Part shown: positions 32,893-40,898 of the stretch, piece after piece
Numbering within the stretch: position 1 is the stretch's first letter
Layout: every line of letters starts with the position of its first letter
NCBI RefSeq assembly: GCF_030766935.1
Contig: NZ_JASERL010000003.1
Location: 372,001 to 436,000 of the forward strand
From: Streptomyces sp. KL109B
Lineage (GTDB): Bacteria > Actinomycetota > Actinomycetes > Streptomycetales > Streptomycetaceae
Length of the DNA: 64,000 nucleotides
Reading direction: 5' to 3'
Made by a program: the position numbers and the translations under genes
Notes under the pieces: model-generated
The model's input: the letters and a program-made list of their open reading frames with translations, nothing else
The model's database searches: none
What the model was told of the DNA's origin: nothing

Positions 32893-34137
32893 CTACGTGC
32901 GCACGGCCGACTGCTCCGCCGCCACGGTCTCGCCGCTCGCCTCCGCGGGGCGGGCGCCGGGCACCGCGCCACCCTTCGCAGCCTTCGTAGAAGGAAGAAC
33001 GCGACCACGCGCGCGTGCCGCCCAGCCGCCGACGCGCCGCAGGAAGGACGTCGGCAGGAACACCGCGTCCGCGGCGATCATCGCGAGCGAGAAGAAGGGC
33101 AGCCCCAGCACGACGGCGATGACCGCGTGCTCCAGCATCATGAACACCAACAGGACGTTCTTCAGGCGCCGGTTGAAGACGGTGAACGGGAAGGCGACCT
33201 GCACGGCCACCGTCCCGTACGTCACGAGCAGCACCATCGGGCCGAACGTGCTCAGCAGGTCGCCCAGGGCGGGCCAGGGCGAGAAGTAGTCCAGGTGGAG
33301 CGGGTAGTAGACCGCGGTGCCGTCCTGCCAGCGGCTGCCCTGGATCTTGTACCAGCCGGCCGTCGCGTAGATCAGGCACGCCTCGACCATGACCACGAGC
33401 AACCCGGCGTTGTGCATCAGATTGGCGATCACGTCGCACAGCAGGCGGGAGTCGCCGTGCGGATCGCGGCGGTTCACGGCCCACCACACCCCGTGGCCTG
33501 CCCACAGCGCCCAGAAGAACAGCAGCCAGCCGCCACCGACCTGCCCCATGAACGTGATCGCGGCGAGGACGAGCCCCATCGCCCACCACAGCACGATCCC
33601 GAACCGGTCCTCGGCCCCCCGCCGCGCCCTGCGGGCGTCCAGCGACCAGACCTGGCCGCACCGCGTGAAGATCAGGTAGATCGACATGAGGTGGATGACG
33701 TTGTCGCCGCCGTCCCCCATGAAGACGCTGCGGTTCTGCAGGGACAGCACACCGACCATGAAGAGCACCGACATGGTGCGGGTGCGCCAGCCCAGCATCA
33801 GCAGCACGGACGACAACACGGCCACTACGTAGACGAGCTCGAACCAGCCCTGCCCGTCGGACCACATGAGCGCGCTGAACGCGTGGTTGTCCTCGATGAG
33901 CTGCTGCGCCATGCCCCAGCTCCACGGCCCGTCGGGGCCGTACATCTCCTGCCGGTGCGGGAACTCGCGCAGCAGGAACAGCAGCCAGGTCGCGGAGAAC
34001 CCGATGCGGATCACGGCGCTCTGGTAGGGCGCGAGCGAGGACGCGGAGATCCACTGGAGGCCGTCGGCCAGCTTCCGCTGGAGGCGGATCACGGGGTTCG
34101 CGGGGTTCTCGGTATTCACCGGAGGTACGTGGCTCAT
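32893..34137 (-). CDS. HTTM-domain membrane protein (SdpB / gamma-carboxylase-like)
   Basis: Polytopic membrane protein of 414 residues with the HTTM (horizontally transferred transmembrane) domain found in vitamin K-dependent gamma-carboxylase and Bacillus SdpB. Landmarks are the first helix VIRIGFSATWLLFLLREFPHR, the segment DNVIHLMSIYLIFTRCG and VYYPLHLDYFSPWPAL. Its start overlaps the stop of the DUF5819 gene as ATGA, so the two act together. In Bacillus the equivalent pair matures the SdpC toxin; no SdpC-like peptide is seen nearby. Confidence 0.82.
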   Translation of the reverse strand: MSHVPPVNTENPANPVIRLQRKLADGLQWISASSLAPYQSAVIRIGFSATWLLFLLREFPHRQEMYGPDGPWSWGMAQQLIEDNHAFSALMWSDGQGWFELVYVVAVLSSVLLMLGWRTRTMSVLFMVGVLSLQNRSVFMGDGGDNVIHLMSIYLIFTRCGQVWSLDARRARRGAEDRFGIVLWWAMGLVLAAITFMGQVGGGWLLFFWALWAGHGVWWAVNRRDPHGDSRLLCDVIANLMHNAGLLVVMVEACLIYATAGWYKIQGSRWQDGTAVYYPLHLDYFSPWPALGDLLSTFGPMVLLVTYGTVAVQVAFPFTVFNRRLKNVLLVFMMLEHAVIAVVLGLPFFSLAMIAADAVFLPTSFLRRVGGWAARARGRVLPSTKAAKGGAVPGARPAEASGETVAAEQSAVRT

Positions 34138-35009
34138 CGGTCACCGCCCGCCCGCGACTGCACGCGCGCACCGCTGTCGAGCGGCGCGTCACTGGAGGTG
34201 ACCGTCCACCACGGCACCTGCCGGTACACCGGCTTCTGGTTCACCTTCTCGTCACTCCACTTCGGAGGATCGACCATCGTCGTCTTGGAGCGGATCTGGA
34301 CGCGCTCGACGGTCTCGCCCTTGCCCGCGGTCCCGAGCCGGTCGAGGCGCAGCACGAGGATGCGGCGCAGGTACTGCTCGGACAGGGTGCCGCGCAGCCC
34401 GCTCGGCCGGTTCTGCTCGTCGTGGGTCCCGGTGTAGATGTCCCAGGCGCGGCGCAGCTCGTTCTGCTGGGTGTGGCTGGGCAGCAGGTTGCCGTCGATG
34501 GCGGCGCCGTCCTGCGCGGACAGGTCGTACCAGCGGCTCGAGCGCAGCTCCCCGTCGGGCGTACGCACCTCGGCACGGGCCTGCACCGCGACGTTCTGCT
34601 GCAGCGGGTTGGGCGCGAACAGCTTCCAGTTCTGCTCGAACTCCGGGTAGATCCACGCGCCGACCAGCTCGCCGTGCCGCTTGGTGACCGTGTTCGCCGG
34701 CGCGACGTGCAGGAACACCATCAGGATGTGGACGCAGGTGACGAGCGCGATACCGGCGAGCGCGAACCCGGCGGTCATCCGATAGCCGGGGGAGAGCGCG
34801 GCGAGGCCCCTGCGGGCGGGAGCCGCGCCGGAGCGCGGGCCGTCCGACGCGGTCGCCTCAGGCGCGACGGCCGACCCGGTCGTGGCGGCCGCGGTCGGCC
34901 CGGTCGTGGCGGTCGGCCCGGTCGAGTCCGGCAGGCGGGGGCGCGGCGGAGCCGACGGGTCCGTCGTGAGCCGGGCGCCCTCGTCCGCGGCGCCTGCTTC
35001 TGTCTCCAT
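34134..35009 (-). CDS. DUF5819 family membrane protein
   Basis: Protein of 291 residues. An acidic and Ala/Thr/Pro-rich cytoplasmic leader of about 85 residues is followed by one membrane span (MTAGFALAGIALVTCVHILMVF) and an extracytoplasmic domain with the motif EFEQNWKLFAPNPLQQN. The WxLFAPNP block is characteristic of DUF5819 and resembles part of SdpA. ATG 35009 has GGGGAG five bases upstream. It is coupled to the HTTM gene and divergent from paaA. The function is unknown. Confidence 0.78.
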   Translation of the reverse strand: METEAGAADEGARLTTDPSAPPRPRLPDSTGPTATTGPTAAATTGSAVAPEATASDGPRSGAAPARRGLAALSPGYRMTAGFALAGIALVTCVHILMVFLHVAPANTVTKRHGELVGAWIYPEFEQNWKLFAPNPLQQNVAVQARAEVRTPDGELRSSRWYDLSAQDGAAIDGNLLPSHTQQNELRRAWDIYTGTHDEQNRPSGLRGTLSEQYLRRILVLRLDRLGTAGKGETVERVQIRSKTTMVDPPKWSDEKVNQKPVYRQVPWWTVTSSDAPLDSGARVQSRAGGDR

Positions 35010-35166
35010 CGGTGCTCCCCGATCCCGATCCGGTTCTGACGGTCCCGTGTCCGACCCGCTGCCCGACGCCCCGTCGCCGAACCGATTCCGCTTCCGCGCC
35101 GCCGCCCCGCCGGACGATGCATCGGAACGGTACTGGGGAGCGCCCGCACGGCACAGGCGTCCGAGG

Positions 35167-35175
35167 TTATCCACA
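35167..35175 (+). other. Isolated DnaA-box match TTATCCACA
   Basis: A single consensus DnaA box in the DUF5819-paaA divergent region. A TTGACA hexamer follows at 35192-35197, without a convincing -10 element (best candidate TTGAAT at 35221). Confidence 0.4.
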
Positions 35176-35233
35176 GCCCGACTGCACAGGGTTGACACCT
35201 TACGGCGCCTGGACCCACCATTGAATCCGACGG

Positions 35234-35247
35234 ACCGAACGATCGGT
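35234..35247. promoter_or_regulatory. Candidate PaaR operator, copy 3 (upstream of paaA)
   Basis: ACCGAACGATCGGT lies 29 nt before the paaA start codon, downstream of a TTGACA hexamer (35192-35197). It is the reverse complement of the site in the paaH-paaN region. Confidence 0.65.
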
Positions 35248-35275
35248 CGGGAGCCTGGGTCGAGGGGGACCGAGA

Positions 35276-36268
35276 ATGGCGACAGCAGCGCCGCGGCGGA
35301 CGAAGACAGAGGTGACAGGGGCGTTCCAGGCCGCGTTCGACGCGGCGGTGGCGGCGGACGAGCGCATCGAACCCCGCGACTGGATGCCCGACGCCTACCG
35401 CGCGACGCTCGTGCGCCAGATCGCCCAGCACGCCCACTCCGAAATCATCGGCATGCAGCCGGAGGCGAACTGGATCACGCGCGCCCCCTCGCTGCGCCGC
35501 AAGGCGATCCTGATGGCGAAGGTCCAGGACGAGGCGGGGCACGGCCTCTACCTCTACAGCGCGGCGGAGACCCTCGGCACCGGCCGCGACGAACTCCTCG
35601 ACAAGCTGCACAGCGGCCGCCAGAAGTACTCCTCGATCTTCAACTACCCCACGCTGACCTGGGCCGACGTCGGAGCGATCGGCTGGCTCGTGGACGGCGC
35701 CGCGATCACCAACCAGGTACCGCTGTGCCGCTGCTCGTACGGGCCGTACGCCCGCGCGATGGTGCGGATCTGCAAGGAGGAGTCCTTCCACCAGCGCCAG
35801 GGGTACGAGCTGCTGCTCGCGCTCAGCCGCGGCACCGAGGCCCAGCACGCGATGGCACAGGACGCCGTGGACCGCTGGTGGTGGCCGTCCCTGATGATGT
35901 TCGGCCCGCCCGACGACGAGTCGGCGCACTCCGCGCAGTCCATGGAGTGGAAGATCAAGCGGCACTCGAACGACGAGCTGCGCCAGCGCTTCGTCGACAT
36001 CTGCGTCCCCCAGGCCGAATCCCTCGGACTCACGCTCCCCGACCCGGAGTTGAGGTGGAACGAGGAGCGCGGGCAGCACGACTTCGGGGCGATCGACTGG
36101 TCCGAGTTCAAGGCGGTCCTCAAGGGCAACGGGCCGTGCAACGAACAGCGCATCACCCAGCGCAGGCACGCCCACGAAGAGGGCGCGTGGGTGCGCGAGG
36201 CCGCCGCGGCCCACGCCGCCAAGCACTCCACATCCACCACGGCGACCCGAGAAGGCAGGGCGGCATGA
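35276..36268 (+). CDS. paaA: 1,2-phenylacetyl-CoA epoxidase catalytic subunit PaaA
   Basis: Catalytic subunit of the multicomponent oxygenase that epoxidises the ring of phenylacetyl-CoA, 330 residues. It has a ferritin-like di-iron fold with ligands in [13 protein letters not shown], the ExxH motif E86-H89 ([13 protein letters not shown]) and E169-H172 ([15 protein letters not shown]). The C-terminal block [18 protein letters not shown] is typical of PaaA. ATG 35276 has GGGGGA six bases upstream. It is first in the paaABCDE operon, each gene overlapping the next. Confidence 0.95.
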   Translation: MATAAPRRTKTEVTGAFQAAFDAAVAADERIEPRDWMPDAYRATLVRQIAQHAHSEIIGMQPEANWITRAPSLRRKAILMAKVQDEAGHGLYLYSAAETLGTGRDELLDKLHSGRQKYSSIFNYPTLTWADVGAIGWLVDGAAITNQVPLCRCSYGPYARAMVRICKEESFHQRQGYELLLALSRGTEAQHAMAQDAVDRWWWPSLMMFGPPDDESAHSAQSMEWKIKRHSNDELRQRFVDICVPQAESLGLTLPDPELRWNEERGQHDFGAIDWSEFKAVLKGNGPCNEQRITQRRHAHEEGAWVREAAAAHAAKHSTSTTATREGRAA

Positions 36269-36603
36269 GCGACACCCCGAGCAGCGCCACCGACAGCGCC
36301 TCCGGCACCAGCTCCACCGGCGCCGCGGACTGGCCCCTGTGGGAGGTCTTCGTACGCTCCCGCCGCGGCCTCTCCCACACGCACGCCGGCAGCCTGCACG
36401 CCCCGGACGCCGAACTGGCGCTGCGCAACGCGCGTGACCTGTACACCCGGCGCGGCGAAGGCATCTCCCTGTGGGTCGTGCCGTCCGCGTCGATCACCGC
36501 CTCCTCGCCGGACGAGAAGGACCCCTTCTTCGAGCCCGCCGCCGACAAGCCCTACCGGCACCCGACGTTCTACGAGATCCCGGAAGGGGTGAAGCACCTG
36601 TGA
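36265..36603 (+). CDS. paaB: 1,2-phenylacetyl-CoA epoxidase subunit PaaB
   Basis: Small subunit of 112 residues. After a Ser/Thr-rich leader comes the family pattern [40 protein letters not shown] and SIWVV-like [10 protein letters not shown]. It bridges PaaAC heterodimers in the epoxidase complex. It overlaps paaA by 4 nt (ATGA). Confidence 0.92.
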   Translation: MSDTPSSATDSASGTSSTGAADWPLWEVFVRSRRGLSHTHAGSLHAPDAELALRNARDLYTRRGEGISLWVVPSASITASSPDEKDPFFEPAADKPYRHPTFYEIPEGVKHL

Positions 36604-37364
36604 CGCGCCCCTCGGAAACACCTGTGACGCAGCCTCGTACGCACGAGACGACGGACACCGCGTCCGCCGCCGCCCTGGCCCTCGGCGACGACGCCCTGGT
36701 GCTCTCGCACCGCCTGGGGGAGTGGGCGGGCCACGCCCCCGTCCTCGAAGAGGAGGTCGCCCTCGCGAACATCGCCCTCGACCTGCTCGGCCAGGCCCGC
36801 GTCCTGCTGAGCATGGTCGGCGACGAGGACGAACTGGCGTACCTGCGCGAGGAACGCGCCTTCCGCAACGTACAACTGGTCGAGCAGCCCAACGGAGACT
36901 TCGCCCGCACCATCGCCCGCCAGCTCTACTTCTCGGCCTACCAGCAGTTCCTCTACGCCCAACTGGCCGAGCGGGAATCCGAGTTCACACCCCTCGCCGT
37001 CAAAGCGGCCAAAGAGGTCGCCTACCACCAGGACCACGCCCGCCAGTGGACACTCCGCCTCGGAGACGGCACCCAGGAGAGCCACACGCGGATGCAGCGC
37101 GCGGTCGACGCGCTGTGGCGCTACACCGGAGAGCTGTTCCAGCCCGTCCCCGGACTGGACCTCAACCCGCAGGAGCTCCGGGCGAGTTGGACCGCTTCCG
37201 TCACCGACACCCTGCGCGAGGCGACGCTGACCGTGCCCGAAGGGCCACAGCTCGGCGCCTGGAGCGCCGGAGCCGGACGGCAGGGCGTCCACACCGAGCC
37301 CTTCGGCCGGATGCTCGCCGAGATGCAGCATCTGCACCGCAGCCACCCGGGGGCGTCATGGTGA
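36600..37364 (+). CDS. paaC: 1,2-phenylacetyl-CoA epoxidase structural subunit PaaC
   Basis: Ferritin-like partner of PaaA, 254 residues. Family blocks are LGDDALVLSHRLGEW, LEEEVALANIALDLLGQARVLL, EQPNGDFARTIARQLYFSAYQ and KEVAYHQDHARQWTLRLGDGT. PaaC lacks catalytic iron and stabilises PaaA. It starts at GTG 36600, overlapping the paaB stop as GTGA. The leader contains a short duplicated PSETPVTQP-like stretch. Confidence 0.92.
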   Translation: MTRPSETPVTQPRTHETTDTASAAALALGDDALVLSHRLGEWAGHAPVLEEEVALANIALDLLGQARVLLSMVGDEDELAYLREERAFRNVQLVEQPNGDFARTIARQLYFSAYQQFLYAQLAERESEFTPLAVKAAKEVAYHQDHARQWTLRLGDGTQESHTRMQRAVDALWRYTGELFQPVPGLDLNPQELRASWTASVTDTLREATLTVPEGPQLGAWSAGAGRQGVHTEPFGRMLAEMQHLHRSHPGASW

Positions 37365-37954
37365 GCACCGCGAAGGCCCCAGGGACCGGGCACGAAACCC
37401 GGCACGAAACCCGGCACGAGACCCCGCTCGAAGCCGAACTGCGCAGCCTGGCCGGGTCCGTACCCGACCCCGAACTGCCCGTACTGAGTCTGGAGGAGCT
37501 GGGCGTACTGCGCGCCGTGCACGCGCGGGGACCCGGCTCCGTGGAGGTCGAGCTCAGCCCCACCTACACCGGATGCCCCGCGATCGAGACCATGTCGGCC
37601 GACATAGAGCGGGTGCTGCACGAGCACGGCATCCCCGAGGTCACCGTCCGCCCGGTACTCTCCCCCGCCTGGACGACGGACGACATCACACCCGAAGGCC
37701 GCCGCAAGCTACAGGAGTTCGGCATAGCGCCACCCCGCACGACGCGCGCACCCGCGGGCGCGGGCCCGGTGGCCGTACCGCTGGGCCCGACCCGGCACAC
37801 GTCCGAACCGTCCGCGCCCCTGGACGCGATCGCCTGCCCGCACTGCGGATCGACGGAGACCGAGCTGCTGAGCCGGTTCTCCTCCACCGCCTGCAAGGCG
37901 CTGCGCCGCTGCCTGTCCTGCCGCGAACCCTTCGACCACTTCAAGGAGTTGTGA
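37358..37954 (+). CDS. paaD: PaaD, iron-sulfur assembly factor of the phenylacetyl-CoA epoxidase
   Basis: MIP18-family protein of 198 residues. The core is VPDPELPVLSLEELGVL and SPTYTGCPAIETM with a conserved Cys. The C-terminus has a zinc-ribbon (CPHCGS and CLSCREPFDHFKEL). It is needed for maturation of PaaE. The N-terminus has a triple GHETRHETRHET repeat. ATG 37358 overlaps the paaC stop by 7 nt; GTG 37361 is an alternative start. Confidence 0.9.
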   Translation: MVSTAKAPGTGHETRHETRHETPLEAELRSLAGSVPDPELPVLSLEELGVLRAVHARGPGSVEVELSPTYTGCPAIETMSADIERVLHEHGIPEVTVRPVLSPAWTTDDITPEGRRKLQEFGIAPPRTTRAPAGAGPVAVPLGPTRHTSEPSAPLDAIACPHCGSTETELLSRFSSTACKALRRCLSCREPFDHFKEL

Positions 37955-39078
37955 TGGCGCACGAAGGGGGACGCGCCCGCTTCCACCGGCTGCGCGTCAC
38001 GGCGGTCGACCGGCTCACCGACGACTCCGTGGCGCTGACCTTCGCCGTGCCGCAGGAGCTGCGCGAGGCGTACCGCTTCACCCCGGGCCAGCACCTCGCA
38101 CTGCGCCGCACCGCGGACGGCGCGGAGATCCGGCGCACGTACTCGATCTGCTCGACCGCCCCGGCCGACGAGGCACCGCGCAGCCTCCGGGTGGGCGTAC
38201 GCCTGGTCGACGACGGCGCCTTCTCCACGTACGCCCACAAGGAGATCGCCGTCGGCGACGAGCTGGAAGTGATGACACCGGCGGGCCGCTTCACCCTCGA
38301 CCCGACCCCCGAAGCCGACCCCAACACCGGCACCGGCACCGCCCCGGTCTCCGGGCACTACGCGGCCGTGGTCGGCGGCAGCGGCATCACACCGGTCCTG
38401 TCCATCGCCGGCACCCTCCTGGAGCGGGCGCCCGAGGCCCGCTTCTGCCTGATACGCAGCGACCGCAGCACCGCGTCGACGATGTTCCTGGAGGAGGTCG
38501 CCGACCTGAAGGACCGGTACCCGGACCGGTTCCAGCTGGTCACCGTGCTCTCCCGGGAGGAACAGCAGGCGGGGCTCGCGTCCGGCCGGCTCGACCAGGA
38601 GCGACTCGGCGCACTCCTGCCCGCGCTGCTGCCGGTGGAGCGAGTGGCGGGCTGGTACCTGTGCGGGCCGTACGGCCTGGTCCAGGGAGCCGAGCGGGCC
38701 CTGCGCGCCCTCGGCGTACGGCGCGAGCGCGTCCACGAGGAGATATTCCACGTCGACGACGGGCCCGCCGCCAAGGACCGCCCGGCCACGCCGACTCCCG
38801 CGCACAGCACGGTGACCGCGCAGCTCGACGGCCGTTCGGGAACCTGGCCCGTACAAGGCGGCGAGTCCGTTCTGGAGACGGTGCTGCGCAACCGGCCGGA
38901 CGCGCCGTACGCCTGCAAGGGCGGCGTCTGCGGGACCTGCCGCGCCTTCCTCGTCACCGGATCGGTGCGCATGGACCGGAACTTCGCGCTGGAGGCCGAG
39001 GAGACCGACGCGGGCTATGTGCTGGCCTGCCAGTCGCACCCCACCACGGAGGGGGTACAGGTGGACTTCGACCGCTGA
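37954..39078 (+). CDS. paaE: 1,2-phenylacetyl-CoA epoxidase reductase PaaE
   Basis: NADPH-dependent reductase of 374 residues that feeds electrons to PaaA. The FAD domain includes FTPGQHLALRR and RTYSICSTAP. The NAD domain includes VVGGSGITPVLSIAGTLLE and WYLCGPYGLV. The C-terminal plant-type 2Fe-2S ferredoxin domain has the ligands in ACKGGVCGTCRAF and a final Cys in YVLACQSHP. It shares one base with the paaD stop (TGATG). Last gene of the operon. Confidence 0.93.
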   Translation: MAHEGGRARFHRLRVTAVDRLTDDSVALTFAVPQELREAYRFTPGQHLALRRTADGAEIRRTYSICSTAPADEAPRSLRVGVRLVDDGAFSTYAHKEIAVGDELEVMTPAGRFTLDPTPEADPNTGTGTAPVSGHYAAVVGGSGITPVLSIAGTLLERAPEARFCLIRSDRSTASTMFLEEVADLKDRYPDRFQLVTVLSREEQQAGLASGRLDQERLGALLPALLPVERVAGWYLCGPYGLVQGAERALRALGVRRERVHEEIFHVDDGPAAKDRPATPTPAHSTVTAQLDGRSGTWPVQGGESVLETVLRNRPDAPYACKGGVCGTCRAFLVTGSVRMDRNFALEAEETDAGYVLACQSHPTTEGVQVDFDR

Positions 39079-39117
39079 GCGCGAGCGAAGCCCGTGGGGC
39101 CCACTGTTCCCTTCTCG

Positions 39118-39131
39118 TAGAACCTGTTCTA
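39118..39131. promoter_or_regulatory. KstR-like palindrome upstream of acyl-CoA dehydrogenase
   Basis: TAGAACCTGTTCTA is a perfect 6-bp dyad with a 2-bp centre and fits TNNAACNNGTTNNA, the motif I recall for the mycobacterial TetR repressor KstR. It lies 56 nt upstream of the acyl-CoA dehydrogenase start. Confidence 0.55.
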
Positions 39132-39187
39132 TCTTGACGCCCCGTCAGATCACGGACGCGGTACGGCAGGAACGGGAGGAAAGGCCA

Positions 39188-40342
39188 GTGGACTTCACCT
39201 TCTCCGAGGAGCAGCAGGCAGCAGCCGAGGCGGCAAAAGCGGTGTTCGGACCGGTCGCGCCCGACAGTGTGCCCAGCCCCTCGCTCACCTCCGGGGCGGT
39301 CGCCGAGGACTTCGACCGGGCACTGTGGGCGAAGGCCGCCGACGCCGACCTGCTCAGCCTGCTGATCGCGCCGGAACACGGCGGAGCCGGACTCGACGCC
39401 ATCGCGCTCTGCCTCGTCCTGCGCGAATCGGCGAAGGCCCTCGCCAGGCTCCCGCTCCTGGAACACAGCGCGGCCGCGACAGCCGTACAGGCCCATGGCA
39501 GCGAGGAGTTGAAGCAGGAGATCCTCCCCCGCGCCGGACGCGGCGAACTCACCCTGACCGTGGCCTCCGCGGGCCGCACCGGACACGACCCGGCCGAACT
39601 CGCCGTCACCGCACGCAAGGAGACCGACGGCGACCGGACGACCTGGGTGCTCGACGGCGTACAGACCGCAGTGCCCTGGGCCTACGGCGCCGACCGGATC
39701 CTCGTCCCGGCCCACGTCGGCGAGGGCGAGGCGGTACTCGCCGTACTCCCGGGACCGTTCGCCGAACTGCCGGGATGCACGCTCGCCGAACAGATATCGA
39801 CGACCGGCGAGCGCCAGGCCGAGCTCCGCCTCGACGGCGCCCGCGTCGAGGCACACCACATCATCGAGGACCCCGCCGCCTGGCCCCGCCTGCACGACCT
39901 GCTCGTCACCGGCACCTGCGCGCTCGCGCTCGGCCTCGGCGACGGCGTACTCAAGATGACCAGCGACTACGCGGGCAAGCGCGAGCAGTTCGGGTATCCC
40001 ATCGCCACGTTCCAGGCCGTCGCCGTGCAGGCCGCCGACCGCTTCATCGACCTGCGCGCCATGGAAGCCACCCTCTGGCAGGCCGCCTGGCGCATCAGCA
40101 GCGGAGCGAGCGGCCCCCTACCGGTCGCGGGAGACGTGGCGGTCGCCAAGACCTGGGCCTCCGACGGCGTACGACGCGTCGTACAGACCGCACAGCACCT
40201 GCACGGCGGCTTCGGCGCGGACACCGACTACCCACTGCACCGCTACCACGCGTGGGCCAAGCACCTGGAGCTCTCGCTCGGCCCGGCCGCCGCCCACGAG
40301 GAGGCACTCGGCGACCTGCTCGCGGCGCACCCACTCGGCTGA
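39188..40342 (+). CDS. Acyl-CoA dehydrogenase family protein
   Basis: FAD enzyme of 384 residues. The order is N-terminal helical domain (MDFTFSEEQQAAAEAAKAVF), middle beta domain (TVASAGRTGHDP, WVLDGVQTAVPWAYGADRILV) and C-terminal domain (YAGKREQFGYPIATFQAV, TAQHLHGGFGADTDYPLHRY). Divergence in the middle domain resembles the smaller subunits of heteromeric FadE/ChsE enzymes of steroid degradation; no partner FadE gene lies beside it. GTG 39188 has GGAGG upstream. It has its own promoter region with a KstR-like palindrome, so it is probably not part of the paa operon. Confidence 0.85.
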   Translation: MDFTFSEEQQAAAEAAKAVFGPVAPDSVPSPSLTSGAVAEDFDRALWAKAADADLLSLLIAPEHGGAGLDAIALCLVLRESAKALARLPLLEHSAAATAVQAHGSEELKQEILPRAGRGELTLTVASAGRTGHDPAELAVTARKETDGDRTTWVLDGVQTAVPWAYGADRILVPAHVGEGEAVLAVLPGPFAELPGCTLAEQISTTGERQAELRLDGARVEAHHIIEDPAAWPRLHDLLVTGTCALALGLGDGVLKMTSDYAGKREQFGYPIATFQAVAVQAADRFIDLRAMEATLWQAAWRISSGASGPLPVAGDVAVAKTWASDGVRRVVQTAQHLHGGFGADTDYPLHRYHAWAKHLELSLGPAAAHEEALGDLLAAHPLG

Positions 40343-40397
40343 CCCCGCCGGCCTGACCGACCCGGCCTGGCCGACCCGGCCGGCCCATGGGCGAAAG

Positions 40398-40745
40398 CTA
40401 GATCACAGCGCCCGGCTGCCCGTTGTCGGCCTCGACGGGGCGGCCGGCCGCCTCCCACGCCTGCATACCACCCGCGACGTTCGCCGCGTCGACACCCTGC
40501 TGGGTCAGATACATCGTCACCTGGGCGGAACGCCCGCCGGAGCGACAGATCACGTTGACACGGCCGTCCTGCGGCGCCGCCTCCGTCAACTCGCCGTAAC
40601 GGGCGACGAATTCGCTCATCGGAATGTGCAGCGCACCCGCGGCGTGACCTGCCTGCCACTCGTCGTCCTCACGGACGTCGAGCAGGAAGTCCTGCTCCTT
40701 GAGCTCGTCGACACCGACCGTGGGCACACCAGAACCGAAAACCAT
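40398..40745 (-). CDS. Rhodanese-like sulfurtransferase
   Basis: Single-domain rhodanese of 115 residues. Landmarks are LLDVREDDEWQAGHAAGALHIPM, active-site C67 in the loop VICRSGGRSAQV, and the closing GGMQAWEAAGRPV. It transfers sulfane sulfur to a thiol or cyanide. The start ATG is 40745. Its upstream flank carries the 16-bp tandem array. Confidence 0.9.
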   Translation of the reverse strand: MVFGSGVPTVGVDELKEQDFLLDVREDDEWQAGHAAGALHIPMSEFVARYGELTEAAPQDGRVNVICRSGGRSAQVTMYLTQQGVDAANVAGGMQAWEAAGRPVEADNGQPGAVI

Positions 40746-40789
40746 GCCCCCGACGCTACCCTCTCCGGCCACGGCCTCCACCAGCACCA

Positions 40790-40898
40790 CGAAGGTCAGG
40801 CACCACGGACCCCGGCGCTACGAAGGTCAGGCGTCACGTAGGTCAGGCACCACGGAGGCCAGGCACCATGAAGGTCAGGCACCACGTAGGTCAGGACG
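40790..40898. repeat. 16-bp tandem array, seven units
   Basis: Units of 16 bp (one of 15) such as CGAAGGTCAGGCACCA run from 40790 to 40898, between the rhodanese start and the end of the J-domain gene. The last unit contains the J-domain gene stop codon (40891-40893). Confidence 0.85.

Noticed and set aside
35192..35226. A standard sigma-70 promoter for paaA (TTGACA with TTGAAT)
   Set aside because: The spacing is about 23 nt, too long for a normal promoter; only the TTGACA hexamer is convincing.
32035..35275. A hidden SdpC-like toxin gene beside the DUF5819-HTTM pair
   Set aside because: No short frame with a signal peptide and paired cysteines was found in the gaps 32035-32060 or 35010-35275.
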